Source: DASUXA01 sp036378155 (GTDB taxonomy: Bacteria > Actinomycetota > Actinomycetes > Mycobacteriales > Micromonosporaceae). From it: a stretch of DNA of 64,000 bases. The translations under genes and the position numbers were made by a program. The DNA lies in assembly GCA_036378155.1 (NCBI GenBank), contig DASUXA010000109.1, positions 79,438 through 143,437 of the forward strand, read 5' to 3'. Shown here piece by piece: positions 56,882 to 64,000 of the stretch (positions within the stretch are counted from its first letter, which is position 1; each line of letters begins with the position of its first letter). The notes beneath the pieces are model-generated. The model did no database searches, was not told where the DNA came from, and saw nothing but the letters and a program-made list of their open reading frames with translations.

Positions 56882-58084
56882 TCACATGCCGGCGGCTGAG
56901 CCGGGGGCGGACGCCAGTTCCCGGAACAGGCTCAGGTACTCGGTCGCGCAGTGCCGCAGGTCGAGTTCGGGCGGCAGCAGGCTGGCACGCGGTCCGGGCA
57001 GCGGCGTCGCCTTCTGCAGCACGTCGGCGAGCAGCGCGGCGTCGGACGGGTCGACCTGTTCGAGGACCCGACTGATCGCCGGCGACCGGATCGGTCCCGG
57101 TGGAATCACGCACGGCAGCCCGGACGCCAGCGCCTCGAGCACCACCAGTGGAAGTCCCACCTCCAGGGTCGAGGTCGTCAGCAAGGCGACGTCGGACGCC
57201 GAGAAGTAGTCGCGAACCCGGTCGGGCTCGGCACGCCCGGCGAACACCACCATGCCGTCCAGGCGGAGATCGCCCACCATGTCCCGCAGTCGACGCTCGT
57301 CCGGGCCGCCGCCGACGAGCAGGAACCGGAAACCGTCGGCGAGACCACGGTCCCGCAGCGCGGCAGCGACCCGCAACGCCCGGTCGAACCGCTTCTGGAC
57401 GTGCAGCCGTCCGACACATCCGACGACGGTGACGTGGTCCGCGATGCCGAGACGTCCGCGGACCTCGGCCCGCGCCCGAGCGTCGAACGCGTGGTCCGCG
57501 CCGCGCACGCCGTTACGGATCAGGCACACCCGGTCCACCGGTACCGACCACCGCTGCGGCGGGGCGGTCAGCGACTCGTGGACCCGGTCGCCGACCGCCA
57601 CGATCCGGTCGAAGTCGCGGTACCGCGCCAGGTCCCGCAGCAGCGACAACGAACTCTTCGACGCGCCGGCGAGCGACCGGGGATCGTGATCGCGCAGCTT
57701 CGACCCGATGTCGAGCATCGACGTACCGTGCGCCTGCATGACGAACGCGGTGCGTGGCTGGTGCGCGCGGGCGCGTACCACCGAGTACGCGCCCGCGCTG
57801 ACCGACAGCACCACCGGCGGTGCCGCGTCCAGCGACGTCCAGTACCGACGTGAAGCCTCCCACCAGGACGCGGAGTAGCGCCCCGGTCGGGTGCCGGGCA
57901 GTGGGACCACCTCGACCCCGTCCTCGCGGAACGGTTGCGCCGCACCCGGGATCTCGGTTGTCACGACCCGTACTTCGGTGCCCAGCGCGGCCCACTCCGC
58001 CGCGAGGTTCCACGCGAGCGTCTCCATCCCGCCCGCCTGATGGTGCGGCGTGGAGCGGGAGAACATCAGTACCGACTCGGTCAT
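56882..58084 (-). CDS. Glycosyltransferase family 4 protein
   Basis: 400-residue GT-B enzyme. It starts SVLMFSRSTPHHQAGGMETLA, and the donor site shows VVGCVGRLHVQKRFDRAL and EVGLPLVVLEALASGLPCVI (EX7E). ATG 58084 overlaps the preceding glycosyltransferase stop as ATGA. Part of a tightly packed minus-strand run from 61743 down to 55181. Donor and acceptor sugars unknown. Confidence 0.92.
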   Translation of the reverse strand: MTESVLMFSRSTPHHQAGGMETLAWNLAAEWAALGTEVRVVTTEIPGAAQPFREDGVEVVPLPGTRPGRYSASWWEASRRYWTSLDAAPPVVLSVSAGAYSVVRARAHQPRTAFVMQAHGTSMLDIGSKLRDHDPRSLAGASKSSLSLLRDLARYRDFDRIVAVGDRVHESLTAPPQRWSVPVDRVCLIRNGVRGADHAFDARARAEVRGRLGIADHVTVVGCVGRLHVQKRFDRALRVAAALRDRGLADGFRFLLVGGGPDERRLRDMVGDLRLDGMVVFAGRAEPDRVRDYFSASDVALLTTSTLEVGLPLVVLEALASGLPCVIPPGPIRSPAISRVLEQVDPSDAALLADVLQKATPLPGPRASLLPPELDLRHCATEYLSLFRELASAPGSAAGM

Positions 58085-59211
58085 ATCAGGGTCCTGTACA
58101 AAGCCTCGAGTTGGTCGGTCCGCCGACGCAGGTTGTACCGCTCCACCACCATCCGGCGCCCGGCGGCGCCGAACTGTTCGCACAGCGCCGGGTCGCGCAG
58201 CAGGGTCAGCAGCCGGTCCGCCAGGGCGGTGACGTCCTTTTCGGGCACCAGGTACCCGTTGCACCCGTCGACGACCGCTTCCGGGATTCCACCGTGGTCG
58301 GTGCCGACCACCGGTCTACCGGTGGCAGCCGCCTCCAGCAGCACCATGCCGAGCCCTTCCTGGTCGCCGCTCGGCGCGGTGACGCTGGGCAGACAGAGCA
58401 GGCGCGCCTGGGCGACCTGCCGGAGCGTCTCGGCGTGCGACTGGGCCCCGAGGAACCGGACGTGTCCCGCGACGCCCAACTCGTCCGCCAGGGCGGTGAG
58501 GGAACCCCGGAGCGGTCCGTCGCCGATGACGACCAGTTCGGCGTCCGGAACCGCGGTGCGTACCGCGGCGAACGCCCGCAGCAGGTACGACGTGCCTTTC
58601 TTCGGCACCAGCCGGGCGACGTGCACGATCCTCGGCGTCGGTACCGGCTCGGCCGGTCGGATCAGGTCGACGTCGACGCCGATGGGCAGCACCACGGTCC
58701 GGTCGGCGGGGTATCCCCAGTCGAGGGCGCGCCGCCGGATGTGCTCCGACACGCAGATGAACACCGCGCCCGCCTCGAACAACCCGTCGCGCCAGGCGAC
58801 GTAGTTCAGCCACGACGGCTTCTTCGACGCGAGCAGTTGCGCCTTCGTCACCGTGACGTCGAACCCGTGCAGCGTGGTGACCAGCGGTACACCCAGCGCC
58901 CGCGCCATCGGCACCGCGTACACGCCCTCCACCCCGAAGTGCGCGTGCAGCAGCGCGGTGCCGTTTTCGCGCAGTACCCGCCCCAGCCCGGGCGCCCGTC
59001 GGGTCAGGGTGTACGAGACCACCGCGGAACGTCCGAACTGCGCGACGCTGACCGAGCGGACCCCCGGCCGGTCGGGTACCGGATCTCTAGCCACGAACAG
59101 CGGCGTGAACGTCCGCAGTGCCGACGCCTGGTTGAGGATGAACGTTTCGGAAGGCAGGAACTGCTGGTGCCTGACGATCCCGACGGTCGGCGAAGGGGAA
59201 GGCAAGGTCAC
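58081..59211 (-). CDS. Glycosyltransferase family 4 protein
   Basis: 376-residue GT-B enzyme of the kind that begins with a SETF motif (QQFLPSETFILNQASALRTF). The donor site has HVARLVPKKGTSYLLRAFAA and EGLGMVLLEAAATGRPVVG (EX7E). GTG 59211 has AGGAG four bases upstream. Its first 125 bases overlap the end of the polymerase gene in another reading frame, much longer than the 4-bp overlaps elsewhere in the operon. Confidence 0.92.
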   Translation of the reverse strand: MTLPSPSPTVGIVRHQQFLPSETFILNQASALRTFTPLFVARDPVPDRPGVRSVSVAQFGRSAVVSYTLTRRAPGLGRVLRENGTALLHAHFGVEGVYAVPMARALGVPLVTTLHGFDVTVTKAQLLASKKPSWLNYVAWRDGLFEAGAVFICVSEHIRRRALDWGYPADRTVVLPIGVDVDLIRPAEPVPTPRIVHVARLVPKKGTSYLLRAFAAVRTAVPDAELVVIGDGPLRGSLTALADELGVAGHVRFLGAQSHAETLRQVAQARLLCLPSVTAPSGDQEGLGMVLLEAAATGRPVVGTDHGGIPEAVVDGCNGYLVPEKDVTALADRLLTLLRDPALCEQFGAAGRRMVVERYNLRRRTDQLEALYRTLI

Positions 59212-60520
59212 CAGTCTCCTCGTCAGGGGGCACGATGAGGCACGCGATCAACAACGCGACCACCGGAATCAGGTGGATGTCACCGAAGATGTCGGTGTTC
59301 TCGCCCATTCCCTGGATCAGGGTCCATGCCAGCGCCGCGCCGGCGTACAGCACGAACCAGGTGCGCCGACCGGTCGTCCGGGCGAGGCGCCGCCCGACGA
59401 GCCGGAACAGCAACACGTAGAACGCCGCGGTCAGGGCGAGACCGGCCAACCCGGTCTTCGCCCACGCCGCCAGGAACATGTTGTGCGGCGGGAACCTCGG
59501 GATGTGGTGCTCCGCCGCGTACCGGGCGAACCCGGACTGCCAGCCACCGTAGCCGAGCCCCAGCACCGCGTGGTGGACGAACGCCTGCCCGCCGTACGCC
59601 CAGATTTCGGTGCGCTCGAAGAACGCGTGCCGCAACGCCCGGACGAATCCGACGTCGACGGTGGTGAGCACGACGATCCCCGCGACACCCAGCACAGCGG
59701 CGCCGACCAGCAGACCGCGACGCACGGCGGGACGCGCGACGCGGGTCGCGTAGTAGGCGGCGAAGACCAGGCAGGGCAGCAGGAACGCGAGCAGGATCGC
59801 CGACTTCGAACCGGTGAACAGCACCGCGACCAGCGCGCCGATGCCGACCAGGCGGACCCGGGAGTCGCGGGTGACCGACCACACGGCGAGGGCGGCGAGC
59901 CCGCTCACGCCGAGGAACATCGCCGCGACGTTGGCGTTCACGAAGACCCCGCCCGACTTGGCGACGTCGAGGACGTTGTTCGGCTGCGTACCGAACAGCC
60001 CGGCGATGGTGTTCTGTCCGATGACCACACCGCCCACGGTGTGCAGGAACGCGTTCTCGACGCCGGGCAGCAGCCGGAACACGACGACCAGGGCCGCCTC
60101 GACGACGACCGCCGGCCAGTACACCCGCTGCAGCCGCCCGAACACGTCGCGGTCCTGCCGTACCACGGTCAGCATGAGCAGCACCACGACGACGAATTCG
60201 ACGAGCAGGGCGATCGGCTGCTGACCGGCGGACCGGTCGGGCGACCACACGAGCCACGCCACGACGCGGACGGCGATCAGGGCGAGCAGGACGCGGACCA
60301 GACCGGTGCGCAGCAGTTGTCGTCCGCTGCCCGACCAGCAGGAGATGACGATGCCCGGAGCGAGGAACAGGGTGACCAGTGTCCAGAGCGACACGTCGCT
60401 GCTGCCTTTCGGCAGGAAGTACAGCTGCGGCAGCGCCAGACCGTAGATGAGGTACACCTTGACCCGCTGCGGCGGGTCGACGACCCGTGCGGCGGCGTCC
60501 AGGAGCCGGCGTGTGATCAT
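59087..60520 (-). CDS. O-antigen ligase/polymerase (Wzy/WaaL-like)
   Basis: 477-residue membrane protein with about 12 helices and a large periplasmic loop carrying the family pattern GYGGWQSGFARYAAEHHIPR and FPPHNMFLAAWAKTGL. It polymerises lipid-linked repeat units or transfers glycan to an acceptor. ATG 60520 overlaps the upstream glycosyltransferase stop (ATGA). After the last helix (VVALLIACLIV) a polar tail of about 45 residues is read through the start of the next gene, suggesting that an original stop was lost. Confidence 0.88.
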   Translation of the reverse strand: MITRRLLDAAARVVDPPQRVKVYLIYGLALPQLYFLPKGSSDVSLWTLVTLFLAPGIVISCWSGSGRQLLRTGLVRVLLALIAVRVVAWLVWSPDRSAGQQPIALLVEFVVVVLLMLTVVRQDRDVFGRLQRVYWPAVVVEAALVVVFRLLPGVENAFLHTVGGVVIGQNTIAGLFGTQPNNVLDVAKSGGVFVNANVAAMFLGVSGLAALAVWSVTRDSRVRLVGIGALVAVLFTGSKSAILLAFLLPCLVFAAYYATRVARPAVRRGLLVGAAVLGVAGIVVLTTVDVGFVRALRHAFFERTEIWAYGGQAFVHHAVLGLGYGGWQSGFARYAAEHHIPRFPPHNMFLAAWAKTGLAGLALTAAFYVLLFRLVGRRLARTTGRRTWFVLYAGAALAWTLIQGMGENTDIFGDIHLIPVVALLIACLIVPPDEETGDLAFPFADRRDRQAPAVPAFRNVHPQPGVGTADVHAAVRG

Positions 60521-61743
60521 GCCGCGGCGCCCGCCAGTACCGAGTCGAGCAGCTCGCGGAGCGACCGTCCGCGATCCTCCCAGCCGTGCGCCTCGGCGCT
60601 CGCCATCCGCTCGTGGACGGTCCGGTCCGGTACCGGCTGGAGCAGGTCGAGGACCCGCCCCGCGAAGTCGGCACGGTCGGCGACGACGACGTGCGGGTTC
60701 GTCCGGGCCAGCTCGTCGACCGCCGGGAGCGCCGTGCTCACCACCCCGAGTCCCGACGACAGGTATTCGAAGCACTTCAGTGGACTGACCCCGCGCGTGT
60801 AGTCGTTCAGCGCGTACGGGATCAGACCGACCGCGCAGGTACCGGCGAGTTCCGCCAACCGTGCGGGCGTGAGCATGCCGACGTGGCGCGCTCCGAGGTC
60901 CTCCAGCCGCCGTAACTCCTCGTCGAACGAGCCGCCGCCGGCCGCGAGCGGACCGGCGAGCAGCAGCTCGCCGTGACCGCGTACCGCCGCCGCGACCGCC
61001 TCGAGGATCGCGAGGTCGAGCTTGTGCACGGTGAGGTTGCCGGCGAAGAGCGCGGCGCGCTGTCGTTCGGCCGCGGGGCGGCTGGCGTCACGGAAGACCG
61101 ACACGTCGGCGACGTTCGGCAGCAGCGTGATGCGCGGAAAGCCGACCGCTCGCAGGTGATCCTCGACGGCACGGCTGGTCGCGATCGCCACCGCGGTGCG
61201 GGGCGCGATCCGCCGCTCGCCGCGGGCGACGGCGACGCCGTCCACGCCGGGGAAGGTCGCGAGCAGGTCCACACAGTGGTAGACGACCACGTCGGCGGCG
61301 TCTTCCAGACCGTACGTGACCGGCGTGAACGTCCACAGTACCCGCGGCCGGGGGCTGGCCAGCCATTTCGCGGTCGCGCGCCGCAGCAGCGCGGTGTTCA
61401 CCAGCCGGGTCGGCGCGCGGTGCACCGGTACGACGAGCGGGGAGACCACCTCGGTCCCCTCGGGACGCGGCCGGTGCGCCGGTTCGCTCGATGCGTGCCG
61501 GGCGACCGCCTTGCGCACCCGGGACGCCATCCGTACCACGTCGGCACGGCGCAGGGTCGGCCGGCGCAGCCCGAGCGACTCGACGAACGTGACCTGAGCC
61601 GCGCCCGCCAACTCGCGGGCGACGTAGTGCTGGTTCGTGGCGATCGGCGCATCCCACTCGGCGGTGCCCAACATGAGCACGTTCGCGCGGGTACGGACGC
61701 CCGCACGCGTCGGTTCCGACGTCGAAGACGTCCCCATCGCCAC
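60517..61743 (-). CDS. Glycosyltransferase (GT-B fold)
   Basis: 408 residues resembling the glycosyltransferases that begin with NVLMLGTAEWDAPIATNQHY. The donor half has RAALFAGNLTVHKLDLAILE and SPLKCFEYLSSGLGVVSTAL (EYL in place of a full EX7E motif, as in several family 4 relatives). First gene of the minus-strand run. The start is GTG 61743 or ATG 61737; neither has a strong ribosome site. Its substrate is not readable. Confidence 0.87.
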   Translation of the reverse strand: MAMGTSSTSEPTRAGVRTRANVLMLGTAEWDAPIATNQHYVARELAGAAQVTFVESLGLRRPTLRRADVVRMASRVRKAVARHASSEPAHRPRPEGTEVVSPLVVPVHRAPTRLVNTALLRRATAKWLASPRPRVLWTFTPVTYGLEDAADVVVYHCVDLLATFPGVDGVAVARGERRIAPRTAVAIATSRAVEDHLRAVGFPRITLLPNVADVSVFRDASRPAAERQRAALFAGNLTVHKLDLAILEAVAAAVRGHGELLLAGPLAAGGGSFDEELRRLEDLGARHVGMLTPARLAELAGTCAVGLIPYALNDYTRGVSPLKCFEYLSSGLGVVSTALPAVDELARTNPHVVVADRADFAGRVLDLLQPVPDRTVHERMASAEAHGWEDRGRSLRELLDSVLAGAAA

Positions 61744-61832
61744 ACCACCCAGCCGGTCTCAGGAGCGTCGACATGCTACTGGACATCGCCTGGGCGCACC
61801 GACCCGCGTTCGGAGCAGCCGCTGCTTCAGGC

Positions 61833-61866
61833 GGCGTCGGTGTTGCGGCGCCGGTGTTGCGGCGCC
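61833..61866. repeat. Tandem 14-bp duplication in the promoter region
   Basis: Units 61833-61846 and 61847-61860 differ at one base, followed by the first six bases of a third copy. It lies between the divergent glycosyltransferase and PIG-L genes. Confidence 0.6.
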
Positions 61867-61905
61867 GCGACCGTTACCGCATTCTTCGACCGATATCACT
61901 AGGAA

Positions 61906-61911
61906 CATAAT
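61906..61911 (+). promoter_or_regulatory. -10 element of the PIG-L gene
   Basis: CATAAT, one base from TATAAT, ends five bases before ATG 61917. The surrounding 61880-61911 is AT-rich for this genome. No ribosome site is present, so the transcript is probably leaderless. Confidence 0.5.
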
Positions 61912-61916
61912 GCCGC

Positions 61917-63950
61917 ATGCGAACAGGGAAGATCGTCCTCGCTGCGGTCGGAGCTCTCCTGCTCGGTGTCGGCGCGTACACCACGGCTCACATCGGTCTG
62001 GGCGAGCCGTCGGCAAGTCCGCCGCAGACGACGAATCCGGCGCGGTTCATGCAGATCGTCGCGCATGAGGACGACGATCTCCTGTTCATGAATCCCGACA
62101 TCGACGCGGCAATCCGCGCCGGGTACGACTCGATGACGGTGTATCTGACGGCCGGCAACGGTCGCTCCGGCGCGGACTACGCCCGGTCGCGGCAGGACGG
62201 ATCGCTGCTGGCGTACCAGAAGATGGCGGGCGCCGACACGAGCGAGTGCCGGCAGGATGTACGAAGCTGCTGGTCCTCGCACACCCTCACGGTCGGGGGC
62301 GGAGCGCCGGTACAGGTGTTCACGCTGAAGAAGCGCCCCGGCGTGCAGCTCGTGTTCCTGGACCTGCCCGACGGGTACGACGACGGCAAGAGCTGCGCAC
62401 TCAACCACCTGTGGCGGGACCCGGACGTCACCGTCCACACGCTGCAGGACCCTGGCAACCAACTCGTCGGCGAGGTCGCGTACACCCGCGAGACACTGAT
62501 CCGGACGCTCGTCGCGCTGATGAAAAACGTCGACCCGACGGTGGTACGTACCCAGGATCCCGCCCCGAATCCGCGCCTCGGCGAGCGGGACGTGTGGCAG
62601 TGTCGGAACGGCGACAGCTTCCACGACCACTACGACCACGTCAACGCGGCACGCTTCGCCGACGAGGCGGCCCGCCGGTACAGCGCGACCGCGAACCCGC
62701 GACTGCTGCAGGAGTACTACCGCGACTACAACGTCAAGGACAGCGCACCCGACCTGTCGCCCCGAGTCACGGCGGTCAAGAACGGGATCTTCTGCGAGTA
62801 CGCCCGCGAGGACATCCACGTCGGCAGATCGGACGGCAAGGGGTGTCTGCTCATGGACCCGTATCCGCGGTACGTCGAGCGGACCTACCCGCGCTGGCCG
62901 CGGGGCAGTTCGTGGGTGGGGCGCGACGCCGACGGCCGACTGCACGCGTTCGCGGTCGAGGGCGGGCGGCTGTATACGTGGTGGCAGAACAGCAGAGGCG
63001 CCTTCGACGGCCCTCGGGACCTGGGCAATCCCGGTGTACCGCTCGCGGCGCCGGTAGCCGTGGGCAACAACGACGACGGGCGACTCGAGGTGTTCGTGAT
63101 CGGCGCGGACGACGCCGCGAACATCTACACCACGTACCAGAGCAAGAGCGACGGCGACTGGGTGTCCCACTGGGACGACATGGGCAACCCGAGCGCCCGC
63201 CAGGGCTGGCCCGCTACCCGTTCGGTGAGCGCGCCGGTCGTCGCGGTCAACGGCGACGGACGGCTACAGGTCTTCGTGACCAACGCCGGGGGCGGAATCA
63301 GCACCAAGTACCAGTTGGTCGACAACGGCGCTTGGACGGACGTGTGGGTGGACCTGCCGGGCGCGGGCGTCCAGGGCGCCCCGGCGGCGGTCACCACCGA
63401 CGACGGTCGGATCGAGATCTTCGCCAGCACCGGCAGTCGGGTCCTGCACTGGTACCAGCGCAAGCCCAACGGAGACTTCGCGGCCGGCGCGTTCCCGGCG
63501 GTCACCCCGGCGAGTTCGCCCGCGATCGCGAAGTACCCGGACGGACGGCTGGCGGTGTTCGTCCGGGAGGCCGGCACCGGATCGCTGGTGTACGGGTACC
63601 AGTCCGGACCGGGCGGGCGGTGGGCACCGGCAGTGCGCCGCCTACCCGCGGACGACGGTTACGCCGCGCCGGCGCTGGTCACGGTGAACGGCCGGGTGGT
63701 GGTGTTCAGCCGCAACGGTGGTACCGGGGTCAGCATGATCCGCCAGGACGCTGCCAACGGCGGGTACGACGCTGCGACGTGGACCGACCTGTACGGGGTC
63801 AGCATGAGCTGCATCGCCGCGGCGGTGGACAGGTCGGGACGGGTGGTCGCCTTCTACCTCGGTATCGACGGGCGGATGTACGCGGCGGCGCAGACGGCGC
63901 CGGGCGTGGACAGTGCCTTCGCGCGTTGGAGCGCGGTCGGCGCCGCCTGA
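61917..63950 (+). CDS. Exported PIG-L deacetylase with seven-bladed beta-propeller
   Basis: 677 residues. An N-terminal signal anchor (about 5-27) precedes a PIG-L/MshB-type zinc deacetylase domain: AHEDDD at 49-54 (family AHPDD with Pro replaced by Glu) and HDHYDH at 236-241 supply the metal ligands. Several Cys (111, 118, 160, 229, 293, 310) fit disulfides outside the cell. Residues about 331-677 form seven repeats of the pattern DGRLxVF followed after about ten residues by a Gln, a sugar-binding-type propeller. Likely removes N-acetyl groups from a surface glycan and binds it through the propeller; this is inference from domains and the neighbouring polymer genes. Confidence 0.9.
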   Translation: MRTGKIVLAAVGALLLGVGAYTTAHIGLGEPSASPPQTTNPARFMQIVAHEDDDLLFMNPDIDAAIRAGYDSMTVYLTAGNGRSGADYARSRQDGSLLAYQKMAGADTSECRQDVRSCWSSHTLTVGGGAPVQVFTLKKRPGVQLVFLDLPDGYDDGKSCALNHLWRDPDVTVHTLQDPGNQLVGEVAYTRETLIRTLVALMKNVDPTVVRTQDPAPNPRLGERDVWQCRNGDSFHDHYDHVNAARFADEAARRYSATANPRLLQEYYRDYNVKDSAPDLSPRVTAVKNGIFCEYAREDIHVGRSDGKGCLLMDPYPRYVERTYPRWPRGSSWVGRDADGRLHAFAVEGGRLYTWWQNSRGAFDGPRDLGNPGVPLAAPVAVGNNDDGRLEVFVIGADDAANIYTTYQSKSDGDWVSHWDDMGNPSARQGWPATRSVSAPVVAVNGDGRLQVFVTNAGGGISTKYQLVDNGAWTDVWVDLPGAGVQGAPAAVTTDDGRIEIFASTGSRVLHWYQRKPNGDFAAGAFPAVTPASSPAIAKYPDGRLAVFVREAGTGSLVYGYQSGPGGRWAPAVRRLPADDGYAAPALVTVNGRVVVFSRNGGTGVSMIRQDAANGGYDAATWTDLYGVSMSCIAAAVDRSGRVVAFYLGIDGRMYAAAQTAPGVDSAFARWSAVGAA

Positions 63951-64000
63951 CCTCGTCGAACCGTTTGGGGTCGTGTGCGGGCAGGCTCCCGGCACGTCGC

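Noticed and set aside
1..64000. tRNA, rRNA or other structural RNA genes
   Set aside because: I looked for GGTTCGA-type T-loops with cloverleaf context in every spacer over 100 bp and found none convincing. A covariance-model search (tRNAscan-SE, Rfam) would settle it.

Overview
The window comes from a very GC-rich actinobacterium. Gene content and order (hrcA-dnaJ-rsmE, lepA, rpsT, holA, comEC-comEA, rsfS-nadD, obgE-rpmA-rplU, rne with its two satellite genes, valS-folC-DUF4233, ndk) fit the Micromonosporaceae and relatives. This placement rests on synteny and codon use, not on a search. I see no rRNA, tRNA, CRISPR array, insertion sequence or prophage.

Layout. 1-864: the 3' end of a short-chain dehydrogenase and a small orphan reading frame between a promoter and a perfect terminator hairpin. 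893-3869: the hrcA-dnaJ-rsmE heat-shock operon under a CIRCE operator. 4.1-10.4 kb: a DUF4870 protein, hemW, an enoyl-CoA hydratase relative, a membrane-anchored lysozyme-like protein, a GlsB-type stress protein with a sigma-B-type promoter, and lepA. 10.8-25.2 kb: secreted GH25 lysozyme, rpsT, holA with a coupled membrane gene, a YihY/BrkB protein, comEC-comEA, degV, a lipoprotein, the nadD-rsfS-phosphatase operon, an M1 aminopeptidase, and trpS behind a leaderless Trp leader peptide and attenuator. 25.5-39 kb: an MFS exporter, obgE, rpmA-rplU, a lipoprotein, RNase E/G, the DUF2344 and radical SAM genes that accompany rne (split by an oxidoreductase), a UbiA-type prenyltransferase and plsC. 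39.4-50.1 kb: ileS under a translational T-box, a membrane protein, ndk, a VOC-domain membrane protein, DUF4233, folC and valS. 50.2-64 kb: an accessory cell-surface polysaccharide locus.

How the genes work together. Most of the window is translation, ribosome assembly, RNA decay and cofactor metabolism. Two tRNA synthetase genes carry textbook amino-acid-sensing leaders: Trp attenuation upstream of trpS and an Ile-specific T-box upstream of ileS. From 51.2 kb the genes make a coherent glycopolymer pathway. A polyprenyl-phosphate sugar-1-phosphate transferase starts the chain, four glycosyltransferases extend it, a MurJ/MviN-like flippase exports it, and a Wzy/WaaL-like protein polymerises or ligates it. 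An LCP protein can attach the product to the wall, and an exported PIG-L deacetylase with a seven-bladed propeller may modify it.

Regulatory style. Many genes lack a Shine-Dalgarno sequence and instead have TANNNT 6-9 bases before the start codon, the signature of leaderless transcripts. The palindrome GGTACC is strikingly frequent throughout.
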